Part shown: positions 35,161 to 48,480 of the stretch, in pieces
Layout: each line of letters begins with the position of its first letter
Numbering within the stretch: the stretch's first letter is position 1
NCBI GenBank assembly: GCA_021229015.1
Contig: CM037785.1
Span: 41,536,766 to 41,600,765, forward strand
From: Solen grandis
Lineage: Eukaryota; Mollusca; Bivalvia; Adapedonta; Solenidae
DNA length: 64,000 bases
Reading direction: 5' to 3'
Position numbers and translations under genes: made by a program
Notes under the pieces: model-generated
The model's database searches: none
Told to the model about the DNA's origin: nothing
Seen by the model: only the letters and a program-made list of their open reading frames with translations

Positions 35161-35290
35161 ACAAGCATTAACACCTCCCTATTGCCTTGCCATATAGTAA
35201 AAAAAAAAACAAAAAAAAAACATTCAAAACGTATACCACTGCTGACGAAACGAGTATCGCTTAAATTTCTAAGGAATACGAGAGTATATA

Positions 35291-38200
35291 CTAAATATGT
35301 TGTAAACCGGCCGATACATGATTGTCTAAAAAGGTAAAAATATGTTGTAAACCGGCCGATACATGATTGTCTATAAAGGTAAAAATATGTTGTAAACAGG
35401 CCGATACATGATTGTCTATAAAGGTAAAAATATGTTGTAAACAGGCCGATACATGATTGTCTATAAAGGTAAAAATATATTGTAAACCGGCCGATACATG
35501 ATTGTCTTTAAAGGTAAAAATATGTTGTAAACCGGCCGATACATGATTGTCTATAAAGGTAAAAATATGTTGTAAACAGGCCGATACATGATTGTCTAAA
35601 AAGGTAAAAATATGTTGTAAACAGGCCGATACATGATTGTCTAAAAAGGTAAAAATATGTTGTAAACAGGCCGATACATGATTGTCTATAAAGGTAAAAA
35701 TATGTTGTAAACCGGCCGATACATGATTGTCTATAAAGGTAAAAATATGTTGTAAACAGGCCGATACATGATTGTCTAAAAAGGTAAAAATATGTTGTAA
35801 ACCGGCCGATACATGATCGTCTATAAAGGTAAAAATATGTTGTAAACCGGCCGATACATGATTGTCTATAAAGGTAAAAATATGGTAAAAATATGTTGTA
35901 AACCGGCCGATACATGATTGTCTAAAAAGGTAAAAATATGTTGTAAACCGGCCGATACATGATTGTCTATAAAGGTAAAAATATGTTGTAAACCGGCCGA
36001 TACATGATTGTCTAAAAAGGTAAAACTATGTTGTAACAGCCGATACATGATTGTCTTAAGGTAAAATATGTTTAAACCGGCGATACATGATTGTCTAAGG
36101 TAAAATATGTGTAAACCGCCGTACATGATTCTAAAGTAAAATATGTTGTAAACGGCCGATACTGATTGTCTAAAGGTAAATATGTTGTAAACCGCGATAC
36201 ATGATGTCTAAAGGTAAATATGTTGTAAACCGCGATACATGATTGTCAAAGGTAAAAATGTTGTAAACGGCGAACATGATGTCTAAAGGTAAAATGTTGT
36301 AACCGGCCGATACATGATTGTCTAAAGGTAAAAAATTTAACGCCGATACATGATGTCTTAAAGGTAAAATAGTTGTAACCGGCCGATACTGATGTCTAAA
36401 AGGTAAAATATGTTGTAAACGCGACATGATTGTCTAAAGGAAAAATTTGTAACCGCGATACATGATTGTCTAAAGTAAAAATGTTGTAAACCGGCCGATA
36501 CATGATTTTAAAGGTAAAATATGTTGTAAACCGGCCGATACATGATGTTAAAGTAAAAAATGTTGTAACCGGCCGTACATATTGTCAAAAGGTAAATATG
36601 TTTAACGGCGATACATGATGTCTATAAAGTAAAAATATGTTGTAAACGCCGATACAGTTCTTAAAGGTAAAATAGTTGTAAACCGGCCGATACATGATGC
36701 TAAAGTAAATATTGTAAACCGGCGATACTGTTGTCTAAAAGGTAAATATGTTGTAAACGCGATACATGATGTCTAAGGTAAAAATGTTGTAAACCGCCGA
36801 TACATGATGTCTAAGTAAAATGTGTAAGCCGTACATGATTTCAAAAGTAAAAATATGTTGTAACCGCCGACATGATGTCTAAAGGTAAATGTTGTAACCG
36901 CGATACATATGCAAGTAAAAAAATTGTAACCGCGATACAGATGTCTAAGGTAAAAATAGTTTAAGCGATACATGATTCTTTAAGGTAAAATATGTTGTAA
37001 CGGCCGATCATGTGTCTAAAAGTAAAAATTTTGTAACGCTACTGATGTCTAAGGTAAAAATATTTGTAACGGCGATACTATGTCTAAAGGAAAAATGTGA
37101 AACGCCGTACATTCAAAGGTAAAAATTGTTGTAAACGGCCGATACATGATTGTCTAATAAAAGTGTAAACCACATATGTAAAATAAAAATTAAACCGCGA
37201 TACATGATTGTATAAAGGTAAAAATGTTGTAAACGCCGTACATGATTGTCTAAAGGTAAATAGTGACCGGCGATCATGATTGCTAAGGTAAAATGTTGTA
37301 ACCGGCCGATACAGATGTCTAAAGTAAAATGTTAAACGGCGATACATGATGTCTAAAGTAAAATATGTTGTAAACCGCGATACATATGTCTATAAAGGTA
37401 AAAATATGTTGTAAACGGCCGATACATGATTGTCTATAAAGGTAAAATTTGTAAACGGCCGATACATGATGTCTATAAAGGTAAAAATATGTTGTAAACC
37501 GCCGATACATGATTGTCAAAGGTAAAATATGTTGTAAACCGCCGATACATGATGTTAAAGGAAAAAATGTTGTAACGGCCGATACATTTTTAAAGGTAAA
37601 TTGTAACCGCCGATACATATGTCTAAAGGTAAAATAGTTAAACGGCGATACATGATGTCTAAAGTAAAATTTGTAAACGGCCGATACAATTGTCTAAAGA
37701 AATATGTTGTAAACGGCCGATCATGATGTCTAAAGAAAAATATGTTGTAACGGCCGATACATGATGTCTAAAGGTAAAATATGTTAAACGCGAACATGAT
37801 TTCTTAATAAAGTTAAGAATATTGTTGTTAAACGCCGATACATGATGTCTAAAGAAAATATTTGTAAACCGGCCGATACAGATTGTCTAAAAGTAAAATA
37901 TGTTAAACCGGCGATACATGATGCTAAAAGTAAAAATGTTTAACCGGCCGATACATGATGTCTAAAGGTAAATATGTGTAAACCGCCGATACATGATTGT
38001 CTAAAGGTAAAAATATGTTGAAACGCCGATACATGATGTCTTAAGTAAAATATTGAACGCGAAATGATGTCTAAGAAAAATATGTTGTAAACCGGCCGAA
38101 CATGATTCTATAAAGGTAAATATGTTGTAAACGGCCGATACATGATTGTCTAAAGGTAAAAATATGTTTAAACCGGCGATACATGATGTCTAAAGGTAAA

Positions 38201-40398
38201 AAATGTTGTAAACGGCCGATACATGATGTCTAAAAGGTAAATATTTGTAAACCGCCGATCATGATGTCTAAAAGGTAAATATTTGTAAACGGCCGATACA
38301 TGATTGTCTATAAAGGTAAAAATATTTGTAAACGGCCGATACATGATGTCTAAAAGGTAAAAATATGTTGTAAACCGGCCGATACATGATTGTCTATAAA
38401 GGTAAATATTTGTAACCGCCGATACATATTGTCTAAAGTAAATATGTTGAACCGCCGATCATATTCTAAAAGTAAAAGTTGTAACCGCATACATGATGTT
38501 AAAGGTAAATATGTTTAACCGCCATACATATTTCTAAAAGTAAATATTTGAAACGGCCGTACATGATTTAAAAGTAAAAAATGTTGTAAACGCCGTATAT
38601 CTAAAGGAAAAATTTGTAAACCGCAACGATTATAGTAATATTAAGGCGTTAAATAAAAATATGTTTAAACGCCATATTTTCCTAAGGTAAAGTTTAACGC
38701 GATACGATGTATAAGGTAAATATTGTAAACCTCATATGTCTAAAAGGTAAATTGAACCGCCGTATGATTCAAAAGTAAAATGTTTAACCGCCTACTATTC
38801 TAAAAATTTTAAACGCCGAAAATATGTCAAAAAGTAAATATTAACCCGACATGATGTAAAGAAATGTTAGGCCATAATGATGTCAAAGTAAATTTTAGCA
38901 TACATGATTCTATAGTAAATATTAAAAGCATACATATTGCCAAGTAAAATGTTAAACGCACTGAAGAAAAATGTTTACGCACAATCTAAAGTTAAAATAG
39001 TTTGTAAAGCGATCATCTAATAATATTTTAAACGCGATCTATTAGAATAACCTCAAAGTGGAATTCGTAAATAACGGCGTGTATTTTGCTTTTAAGGTAA
39101 AATGACCATAATCAAAAAAAAATATGACGCGATACAATGTAGAATTGTCTAAAAGGAATATGTTGTAAACGGCCGATACATGATTGTCTATAAAGGTAAA
39201 AATATGTTGTAAACCGGCCGATACATGATTGTCTAAAAGGTAAATATGTTGTAAACCGGCCGATACATGATTGTCTAAAAAGGTAAAAATATGTTGTAAA
39301 CCGGCCGATACATGATTGTCTATAAAGGTAAAAATATGTTGTAAACCGGCCGATACATGATTGTCTTTAAAGGTAAAAATATGTTGTAAACCGGCCGATA
39401 CATGATTGTCTAAAAAGGTAAAAATATGTTGTAAACCGGCCGATACATGATTGTCTATAAAGGTAAAAATATGTTGTAAACCGGCCGATACATGATTGTC
39501 TAAAAAGGTAAAAATATGTTGTAAACCGGCCGATACATGATTGTCTTAAAGGTAAAAATATGTTGTAAACGGCCGATACATGATTGTCCTATAAAGGTAA
39601 AAATATGTTGTAAACCGGCCGATACATGATTGTCTATAAAGGTAAAAATATGTTGTAAACCGGCCGATACATGATTGTCTATAAAGGTAAAAATATGTTG
39701 TAAACCGGCCGATACATGATTGTCTATAAAGGTAAAAATATGTTGTAAACCGGCCGATACATGATTGTCTAAAAAGGTAAAAATATGTTGTAAACCGGCC
39801 GATACATGATTGTCTATAAAGGTAAAAATATGTTGTAAACCGGCCGATACATGATTGTCTATAAAGGTAAAAATATGTTGTAAACCGGCCGATACATGAT
39901 TGTCTATAAAGGTAAAAATATGTTGTAAACCGCGATACATGATGTCTATAAAGGTAAAAATATTGTTGTAAACGGCCGATACATGATTGTCTATAAAGGT
40001 AAAAATATGTTGTAAACCGGCCGAACATGATTGTCTATAAAGGTAAAAATATGTTGTAAACCGGCCGATACATGATTGTCTAAAGGTAAAAATATGTTGT
40101 AAACGGCGATACATGATTGTCTATAAAGGTAAAATATGTTGTAAAACGGCCGATACATGATGTCTTAAAGGTAAAATATGTTGTAAACGGCCGATACATG
40201 ATTGTCTAAAAGGTAAAAAATATGTTGTAAACCGGCCGATACTGATTGTCTATAAAGGTAAAAATATGTTGTAAACCGGCCGATACATGATTGTCTATAA
40301 AGGTAAAAATATGTTGTAAACAGGCCGATACATGATCGTCTATAAAGGTAAAAATATGTTGTAAACCGGCCGATACATGATCGTCTATAAAGGTAAAA
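35291..40398. repeat. 45-bp satellite array
   Basis: About 110 head-to-tail copies of a 45-bp unit containing GTTGTAAACCGGCCGATACA and TGATTGTCTATAAAGG. Common variants are CAGG for CCGG and TAAA/AAAA before AGG. The outer parts (35291-36010 and 39150-40398) are regular. Because 45 is a multiple of three, two minus-strand frames stay open as 15-residue repeats, which is not evidence of a protein. Confidence 0.98.
36015..39145. other. deletion-riddled centre of the 45-bp array
   Basis: Units here lose single bases or short runs, especially in CC, GG, TT and A-runs (CCGGCC becoming CGCC or CGC), while substitutions are few. Decay is worst at 38600-39130 and stops abruptly near 39150. Deletion-dominated error in the interior of a long tandem array looks like unpolished long-read consensus rather than evolution. 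Confidence 0.75.
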
Positions 40399-42190
40399 AA
40401 CCTACAGTTGACGAAGATTCCGTAACTATAAAGGGCGTGTTATTTTGCCGTGTAGCGCATTATTGGTGGAATGTTATAATTCTGTACCATACTCTAATAT
40501 TTCAACATCTAAAACAAATTTGTATTATCATTCTGAAGAGACAGTCTGTACGTAAAGCATGGCTGTTTTTATCTAAATGAATATTAATTTTCAGATTTTG
40601 GTTCACATTGCAATGTAAGCGCCGCTATTTAATCTAAAAAGGCACGCGCCGATGACGATTATGCCATAAACTTGGCAACGCTTATAGCTTTTCCAAATTT
40701 ATCTACAGGCGTTATAAACTTTAACAATAGTCTACAAAAATAAATGCTCAATTTCTTTCATTCTTTCACGAACGTGAACGGTGCTTTTCAGTCTAGCAAT
40801 GGCGACCCGCGGTTGTGAGTAACGGTTGTAAATTAATCAAATGTTATCACTCCTTCATTAGGGTCACGTGATAATTAAGGCTAAAACTTTAACCCGTAAC
40901 ATTTCAGCACGCTTTTTGATTACAACTAGAATGATAATTAAGTATTGCTGTACAGATATAATCAGGCGGTTTCTATTCTTTATCACCACTTATTTCTTAG
41001 CTTTCTTGAAATGCAGCCACCGGAAAGGACGTAAATGATTACGCAATCTTAACGTGCTCATATCTCGAAGTCTCGCGCCGCAGAACGAGATTTCGTTAAA
41101 AAGAATACCTTTTGTTTTTTTCAGGGTGGGTAGATCCAATTGAGGATGAGGAATTTGGTTCATAAAGTGCAGATATTTTTTAAGGCTACAATGCTATTTT
41201 GGTAGGCAGATTCGCGTATGATAATTTAGAATGCGATAAAAGCATTACATATATTGAATCCCCCCAAAAAATCAAACTAGGGGAAAATAATGAGTTCTGC
41301 AAATGTAATAACCAGCAGCAAAAGTTGTGTGACGACAGTATTGACAGTGGATGAATACATAAATTGTAATTGTAGGTTCTATTGTTCATTAGCAGTTGTG
41401 ATAATCCATTCCATTATTTGACTTATTTGATACAGACTTTGAAAATGAAGACCTTAAGATGAAAATACTCCCGATTATTGAACCCCGTGATTTCCCGAAC
41501 CTCTTTATTTTCCGAAACTTGCGTTTCTGGACTTTGCGTTTATTTGAACATTGCATTTTCAGAACTTTGCATTTATCGGAATTTTTACCGTCTCTCCTTG
41601 GAAACTCGCTATTTAACTGTTTACAATTTGGGGAACAAACTGGACTGAAAGCGCGTGACAGTTTGTTTTTTCCCTGTGAGTAGTATATTTGGTTAGATAT
41701 CATCATGGCTTCTTTGTCCTAGTAACACTGCATTTGAACAATTTGTTTCTCTATGGTTTCGATCCTTTGAAGTCCATTTGTTCCCAGTGGGAATGGTAGT
41801 GGGGATTGCTTTTCCAACATAATGAAGACATTACAACGCGAACTCTCGCCCCTCGCGAGATTGATGCCTTTCTTCATCAATGATGTACGGGGCAGTCGTC
41901 TCACTCAGGTATAAGGTTGGATAATGATGATGTATTCCTCCGCTTCCATCGACCATTACCATCTGCATGACATGGTTGTATTCGGGTAATCACACTTTAT
42001 AACGCCTCATATTACTTCGAGTTTGATTATCCTTGTCTGAACATCATCAAACATAAAAATCTTACAAATTTAGTACTGATTGTATTTATAAATCATATGG
42101 ACTATCCTGTGACATTTATTTTGACAATTTAACAATTTCTTGTTCATTTCTTGTCAAAGAGTCCTTCTTGCAAATGTTGTACCTCAAACA
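40399..42190. other. unique sequence, no gene supported
   Basis: 40420-41130 is complex and non-repetitive and may hold regulatory DNA. 41389-41706 is open on both strands (105 and 74 codons) with a repeated CCGAA.TTTGCGTTT-like theme (41510-41590) and no known motif. No gene is supported. Confidence 0.35.
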
Positions 42191-42224
42191 AAGCGGCCAT
42201 TGTGTCTGGTTCCCGTCGCTGGTG

Positions 42225-42450
42225 TCTTGTGTCGCTGATTTAACACTCACTTAGCCCCTCACTGCGTGGATTCGAATCCCGGCAAGGTCATTCGAATATT
42301 CGAGGAAGCCTTCCAGCTGGCTTGCGGTAGGTCGGTGGTTCCACCTGGATGTCTCAGTGCATTCGGGGTATTCCCCCACCTGTAATTAGCTGGACATCGC
42401 TATATGACTGAAATACTGTCGCAGCGACTGTAATTAAACAAATCAATCAA
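42225..42450 (+). mobile_element. SINE family A
   Basis: GATTCGAATCCCGGCAAGG (B box), CTTGCGGTAGGTCGGTGGTT, CCACCTGTAATTAGCTGGAC and ATGACTGAAATACTGTCGCA define family A. The A-box side is degraded. The tail is an AATC repeat rather than CAA. Confidence 0.85.
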
Positions 42451-42596
42451 TCAATCAATCATCGAACATCCTTTACCCGCCAGTCCCCGGGTATCTCGGT
42501 TTTACTGTATGCAATCTAAACAGTTTACTATTCAGTAGAATACTAATTTTAATCACACATTCCGAAAATCCATATCACTGTTGGCATTTTAAACGA

Positions 42597-42803
42597 TGTG
42601 CCACCGTGGCCGAGTGGTTATTGTCGCTGTTTTACTATCACTTAGCTCCTCGTGGCTGTGGGTTCGATTCCCGACAGTGTCACTTGGATCTTTTTTATTT
42701 TATTTTGTAGGTCGGTGGTTCTATCCGGTCTCTCTGTGACTCAAGGCCTTCCTCCTAGTGTGATGTCACTGACTTCAATACTGCCGCAGGGACGATAAAC
42801 TTC
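42597..42803 (+). mobile_element. SINE family A, diverged
   Basis: Head GCCACCGTGGCCGAGTGG with B box GGTTCGATTCCC, GTAGGTCGGTGGTTCTATCC, and a degraded tail (CTGACTTCAATACTGCCGCA). Internal deletions shorten the body. Confidence 0.8.
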
Positions 42804-43154
42804 AGCAAGTAACAAAACTGTTTGTAGTTATTTCCAAAATAAATTTAATAAATCATATATATATATAAACACACAGTTAAAGGCAGTAACTATCATATTT
42901 GAATGTCGTTATTTGGAAATATTTGCTGGTGAGACAAAAGTTGTTGTTGTTGTTGTTTTGTTGTTGTTCTACCAATGTATCAATTTCTCTATAAGTGTCA
43001 CTTTTATGAACAACAATGGCAATGACCAGGAATGTAGGCGTGTCAAGTTTTGGTAAAATTTGGTCTGACGTGGTTTAAAATGTGTTTGTTTCGTATGAAG
43101 GACTCCTGTGCTGTCTTGGACACATTTCTACTGTTCAGCTGTTTCACTTGAAGA
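42804..43154. other. AT-rich sequence, GTT repeat
   Basis: GTT repeats at about 42941-42968. Otherwise unique with no feature. Confidence 0.5.
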
Positions 43155-43553
43155 ATGGGCCACGCTCACGTGGATGCATTAATTGGCACTTGCAGGTGCC
43201 GCTCTTACAATGGTGATCATCGCCTTCATTCGGATATCATTGGTCTTATCCAATCGTCCATTAACACTTCGGTGAATCACGCGGATATCTTCGGCAGCTA
43301 TCGGCCAAGCACCATTTATCTGAAAGACCTGCAATCATGGAAGATTAAACCCCAACGGAGCCTCGCTTCCGTCAGCATGGACTTTGGCATTGTTTTTCAA
43401 AACGATCATTTGGATATACTCGACGTGACGTTGCTTTTTTATTATTTTCATACTGTGAAAGAAGCTGCGAAATCTCATATTCTCATCAACCTGCTAACGG
43501 GGGCGATAATCTATTCTTGTTTGAAACGAATAAATTTGTCTGATATTAGTTAA
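43155..43553 (+). CDS. orphan 132-codon ORF, doubtful
   Basis: Longest non-repetitive frame in the window outside the LINE. It starts with ATG at 43155 and ends TAG-adjacent TAA near 43553. The first 85 codons look codon-like (histidine, cysteine and serine-rich, mixed GC), while the last 45 become AT-rich. There is no signal peptide, zinc-ligand pattern, coiled coil or family motif I recognise. It stands alone, with no repeat overlap and no neighbouring exon. It could be a single exon of an unknown gene, a decayed gene piece or a conserved non-coding element. Confidence 0.2.
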   Translation: MGHAHVDALIGTCRCRSYNGDHRLHSDIIGLIQSSINTSVNHADIFGSYRPSTIYLKDLQSWKIKPQRSLASVSMDFGIVFQNDHLDILDVTLLFYYFHTVKEAAKSHILINLLTGAIIYSCLKRINLSDIS

Positions 43554-43936
43554 GGAGATAGATGTATGATTTTAGTATGATAACAAATGTATCAAATATA
43601 CAAAAAGAAAAAATCGCTTGTCAGGATTCAGTTTTATTTCTAAGTAAATTTAAGGAAATAAGTCATTATTAACCTTTAACTTATATTAAATATATATTTG
43701 TAAAATTTAATTTTGTTAACATCTAAAAGTTCTTTTTAATAAAAATAAAAATACATTGTCAATTTAATTGTGAAATTTTACAGAATGAAAACCGAATCAG
43801 CAACTAGAAATTATTGATATAGTTTTCTTAATGTGTATTCCAGTATGTTTTATACGGATAATTAACATAGAAAATAAATAAATCATTATTGTAATTATCT
43901 TGATGTCACAACATCATTGTCATCATCACCATATTA

Positions 43937-43979
<43 letters not shown>

Positions 43980-44286
43980 CAAAAATAACATGTGTTATTA
44001 TTATTGTCATCGACAGTATTTCTAACAAAACTGTATTCGGGATAACTCTTCTCCGTTCCACAAAACCTTATAACCATTAATCATAGACCTAATTACTGTA
44101 ATTCGTTATTACAGATTCGTACGCCGAGAAATGCAAACAACGTTTGACCGGTGTCATTCGGCAGAAATACTGGCTCTCTTTCGGAATACCTCGCGTGTTT
44201 CACTGATAAAGATACAGAAATAAACAAGAATATGTATAATACAAATCATCGCGAGTCCATGATGTAGTTGTATTGTTTTATGTATA

Positions 44287-44328
<42 letters not shown>

Positions 44329-44715
44329 TTTTCATCGAATGCATGCATTTGATCCTGACTTCCTTCTTTCTCTCTTTAATACCGAACTGCAGAAATATTG
44401 GTAAAACTCGTTTTATCTCTTTCATGTCATTAATTACTTAGACACTTAAATTTAACTACCTGGCGGGTGTCTGTATTGCTTTGCTTGATTTGACATAAAA
44501 AATTCTTACCATGTTTTTTTATAAAACACATTTTCCCCAAAAGAGAAATGCATGACAATGTACAAATCTAGAAGTAGGGGTAAAACTAAGCTATTCAAAT
44601 CACCCTACATGCCAAATACATGCCAAATACATGCCAAATACAAATGTAATTTACCTCAACCTAACGAGAAATCAGCGTGTTTTTCTTCACCTTTCCTTTT
44701 TCTTTCTTTTGGTTG
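43554..44715. other. AT-rich sequence with ATT and GA microsatellites
   Basis: ATT repeat at about 43936-43978, GA repeat at 44287-44329, and triplicated ACATGCCAAAT near 44609-44640. No gene. Confidence 0.7.
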
Positions 44716-45790
44716 AAAGGGACTTTCTTGACCATTGATTATTCTATACGGGTTTGAGGTCTGGGGAATATATGAATTTAAAGGAATTAGTTACACACGA
44801 AGTTCTGTAAACATGTACTTGGAATTGGAAAACAAACTTCAAATGTCGGTGTTCTGGGAGAATAGGTAGATTTCCTTTGTCATTATTAAGAAAAGAACGG
44901 TCTTTAAAATACTGGCTTAGAATATTGAGTAACACAGAGTATTTACCCTTTTATATTTTTAATGAACAAAGTTACAAATTATATCCAAAATAATGCGTCA
45001 GTTACTTCCAAGTATTGGTGCATTACCATCAGAAATAATTTATATAATTTGGGTCTTGGTTATATGTTTCACTCTGTGGACATTATTAACAATTTCTTAA
45101 ATATTATAAAACAGAGATTTAGAGATCAGTATATCCAGGAGTGGAATGATAGCCTAGTGAGTCAATCTAAAATGTATTATTATAAACGTTTTAAAAAAGA
45201 GTTTAAATTAGAAAATAACCTTAAGTTTGTTAAAAATGACAAACACAGAATATCTTTAACACGATTTAGATTATGCTCTCATTCATTAAACATTGAAACA
45301 GGTAGATATGAGAATATTTCAAGAGAAAAAAGATATTGCACTTTATGTAACCAAAATGTTGTTGAATCTGAATTTCATTTTCTTATTGTGCTGTCCATTT
45401 TACAGGGAACTCAGGAACAATAATGGTATTCAGTCAAGCTGGCCTAACATGCATATTTTTGATAAACTACTAAGCTGCCAGAACCGTTAAACTACCATTT
45501 ACATAGCTAGTTATATATTTAATGCTCAGAAATTAAGACAGGACGAATTATTGAAAAATGCTGCTTCATAAACAGTTACCTTTGTGTGACTTGCAAATTA
45601 ATAATTTTGAAAACATAAACATAACTGTGTTTTTACCACCGTTGTAATTTTTTAAATATACGATTCATATATGTATATATGTATGTATGATAAATTTTGT
45701 ATTTGTATATTTACACGTCTTGGCCATATGTATATGCTCTTGTAAATGGCCAAAGGTACAATGCCGAATTTTCTAATTAAGTTGATTATA
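44716..45790 (+). pseudogene. 5'-truncated LINE copy (ORF2 C-terminal part)
   Basis: Conceptual fragments match the C-terminal region of the LINE ORF2 at 58480-59251 in order: GVLGRIGRFPLSLL, an LKYWLRI-type block, the FRDQYIQEWND segment, SLTRFRLCSHSLNIETGRY, and the cysteine-histidine block CTLCNQNVVESEFHF. The 153-codon frame at 44962-45423 is the best preserved part. Frameshifts near 44950 and 45400 and in-frame stops show it is dead. The 3' end near 45680-45790 (AATTTTGTATTTGTATATTT) matches the fragment at 31341. This copy keeps the CTLC residues lost from the larger LINE. Confidence 0.85.
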
Positions 45791-48010
45791 TTATTTATTA
45801 TTATGATTATTATCAAAGATATCCCTATACGAAAATGTTTCGTTGTATATTTTTAATAAAACATATGACTTCATCGACACAAAATATCCTACATTCCAGT
45901 GTCATATTCATAAATTTCACGTGTAATGAAATGGTTTACTAAAATATTATAAAAATACACATTTATTTTATATCTAAACCATTCGACTACATTATTATTC
46001 AGATAAATAATTAGAAACAATGAAAAAAGAAAAGAAAGAAAAATGAAAGAAAGAAATATGAAATATTTGAAGAAGAGGAGAGGTTGTAGAGGAACTATTA
46101 TGTTATTTCATACATTAGTTTTATTTTACTACAGCATTTATTCAATTTATTTTACAATCATCCCATTTTACTATATTTTTACTAAAATTTATCGGCTAAA
46201 AAACTCGAACCAAGTCTTTAATTTATTTTGCCCACTATGTGTTGAGATGATGCGGTACATTATATATATCTAAATATGTATGTCCTGCATGCATACGTAT
46301 TTTGTCATATGAGAATGCTGAAACCTCAAATGTATGAATAGGTGTATATACACTATAGACATAAAGGTAAAACATGGAATAAAATATAATATTTTAACTT
46401 TTGATATACAATAATTATTAAGAAGAGGAGGAAAATAAATAATATGTTATAAACTCATGTATTTGTATCATACTGAAAGAATTTTTTTTATTAATTTAGA
46501 ATACTTATAGATAATACGTAAAGGCGCATTGTCTTGGATTTTTATCATAATTTGTTTTTTCACGTATCACTTTATCCTGAATTATTTTCACTAATGATGG
46601 AAACACAAAGAAAACAATCAACCTGTACATCCCACGGAACTAAGCGTTTGGTTGATAGAGTTTCAAGTTTATTGGCAGCATGCCTTTGACCATGTACACG
46701 CTAAATTACTTGGCCAAGACAACAAACGCCAGACTATACATACACACATATATGTTGAAACAAACAGCAATACATATCCTTAATGCTAAAATTTAATGTC
46801 TTTTTTTTTGTTAATTGAAAAATATTGAAAAATGTGTAAATTATTATTAGTTTAAAGTTACTTATCCCCCCCCCTCTCTGTCTCTGTCTCTCTCTCTCTC
46901 TCTCTCTCACTCTCTGTAACTCATTCTACCTATAAAACAATATCAATTAAAACAACTTGATATGTATGTCTCTTGGTTAAGCATTTTTGTTTCTGACTTT
47001 TCCCAATATTTTCCCTTCTGAAAATGGATTTTGTGTGTGTGTTTTGTCCGCGTATGTATTTTTCTTTATCATTTGTATATGGTTATAAATATGTATTTGA
47101 TAGTTTATGTCAATAAAATGTTGAGGTTGAAGTGGAATATCGCAATAAAATATGTTAAAATTTTCAAGTAAATAATACATAACTATTATACATTATAAAT
47201 TGAGTTGCAATATGATGATGTTAAAAAAGAATTATGAAGCATTTAAAATTTTGAAATTGATGAATTTGCAAAGTTTGGCTGAATTTATCTTTTCAATGTA
47301 TATAATTTTAAGCAGAACGATATAATTTAAAATGTTACTCGGGATTTACAGCAGCTTGCATATATTTTTCTCTACCTAGCTTCTCCAAAATTATTATTGA
47401 TTTTATTTATTTCAATTTCAGGCGAGTGAGAAGATCATCCAAATATCTACAAATATCTACCAGTATATATGTATAATGTAAATCAGAATTGACAAAACAA
47501 TTGAAATATTATTCATAATTAGATAGATAGTTGTTGTTTTCGGCAACAGACATTATAAGCAATGTGATAATATACGATTTTATAAAAATAAATAAATAAA
47601 TAAATAAACGTGTTTATCTTGTAAAACAAAACGGAAACAGCAATTATAAAAACACATAATAACAGGATAATACAAAAAAGGATCAAGCTCTTATTTCAGT
47701 TACGATCCTAAGTATTGACAAGAATAGAATAACGTGTCAGAGGCAGTAAATATATTTAAATCTGTGTCGAAATAAACAAAAAACAATGTTTAAAGTGAGT
47801 AACAATTTATGAAATTATTGTATTAGTTACTATCACATAAAACTGTATATGATATAGGTTTGAATGTATCTTTCTTTTTATTGTAATGGCTAGCAATCAT
47901 TTTCTTAGTATTTTGGCCATATTTTAGCCCTTACGGTCAAGGCTTTCCCCTGTATGGGTCCTGTTTTTTTTTTCCTGAGGAAACTGCATCGGAAGAGACA
48001 GTAGTTGAAT
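45791..48010. other. AT-rich sequence, CT microsatellite
   Basis: CT-rich tract at about 46867-46914. AATAAAATGTTGAGGTTGA near 47110 resembles a LINE 3' tail but is too short to assign. No gene is supported. Confidence 0.45.
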
Positions 48011-48014
48011 ACAA

Positions 48015-48480
48015 TAGAGGCCGGGTGCGATACCCTAGATCATTTTGCGAATAGACCGGTGTATGGCACCGATACACGGAAGACAAGTTCCTGGGTAGAA
48101 CCAGTACTGATTACTGAGTATATTACGAATGAGCTGCAGAATCAAAGTACCGAGTGTATCCGACGATGTATACAATGTCAAACTATCTAACAATATCATC
48201 TCAGTAAGTAGAATTGCAACTTCTGAAACTTTCTATAGAAGGAATATTTTTTAACAGAAACCATATTTGTTAAATTCTGTGGTTAGTTTACAGCCTTGGC
48301 TGCATTGAAATTAATTCATATTAAACTAGGACAACGTTATAGTAGCTTGTCCACGTCTTAAGGTGTAGTTAATGTAAATACTGAACTTTAAACCGTTAAT
48401 CTCAGATATCGGTGCTATACACCGGGCACGTAAAAGAACCAATGTCCACTCGCAAAATGAGCCAGGGTATCACATCCAAC
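48015..48480. repeat. inverted pair of a dispersed repeat
   Basis: The block with GATACCCTAGATCATTTTGC and GGTGTATGGCACCGATAC at 48028-48078 recurs inverted at about 48410-48475 (GGTGCTATACACCGGGCACG ... TCGCAAAATGAGCCAGGGTA). The repeat type is unknown to me. Confidence 0.6.

Noticed and set aside
35508..40114. Long minus-strand ORFs of 15-residue repeats (up to 204 codons)
   Set aside because: Entirely explained by the 45-bp satellite period being a multiple of three. Two different frames are open at once and frames break wherever indels occur.
44154..44348. Minus-strand Leu/Ser-rich ORF
   Set aside because: Encoded by the GA/CT microsatellite at 44287-44329.
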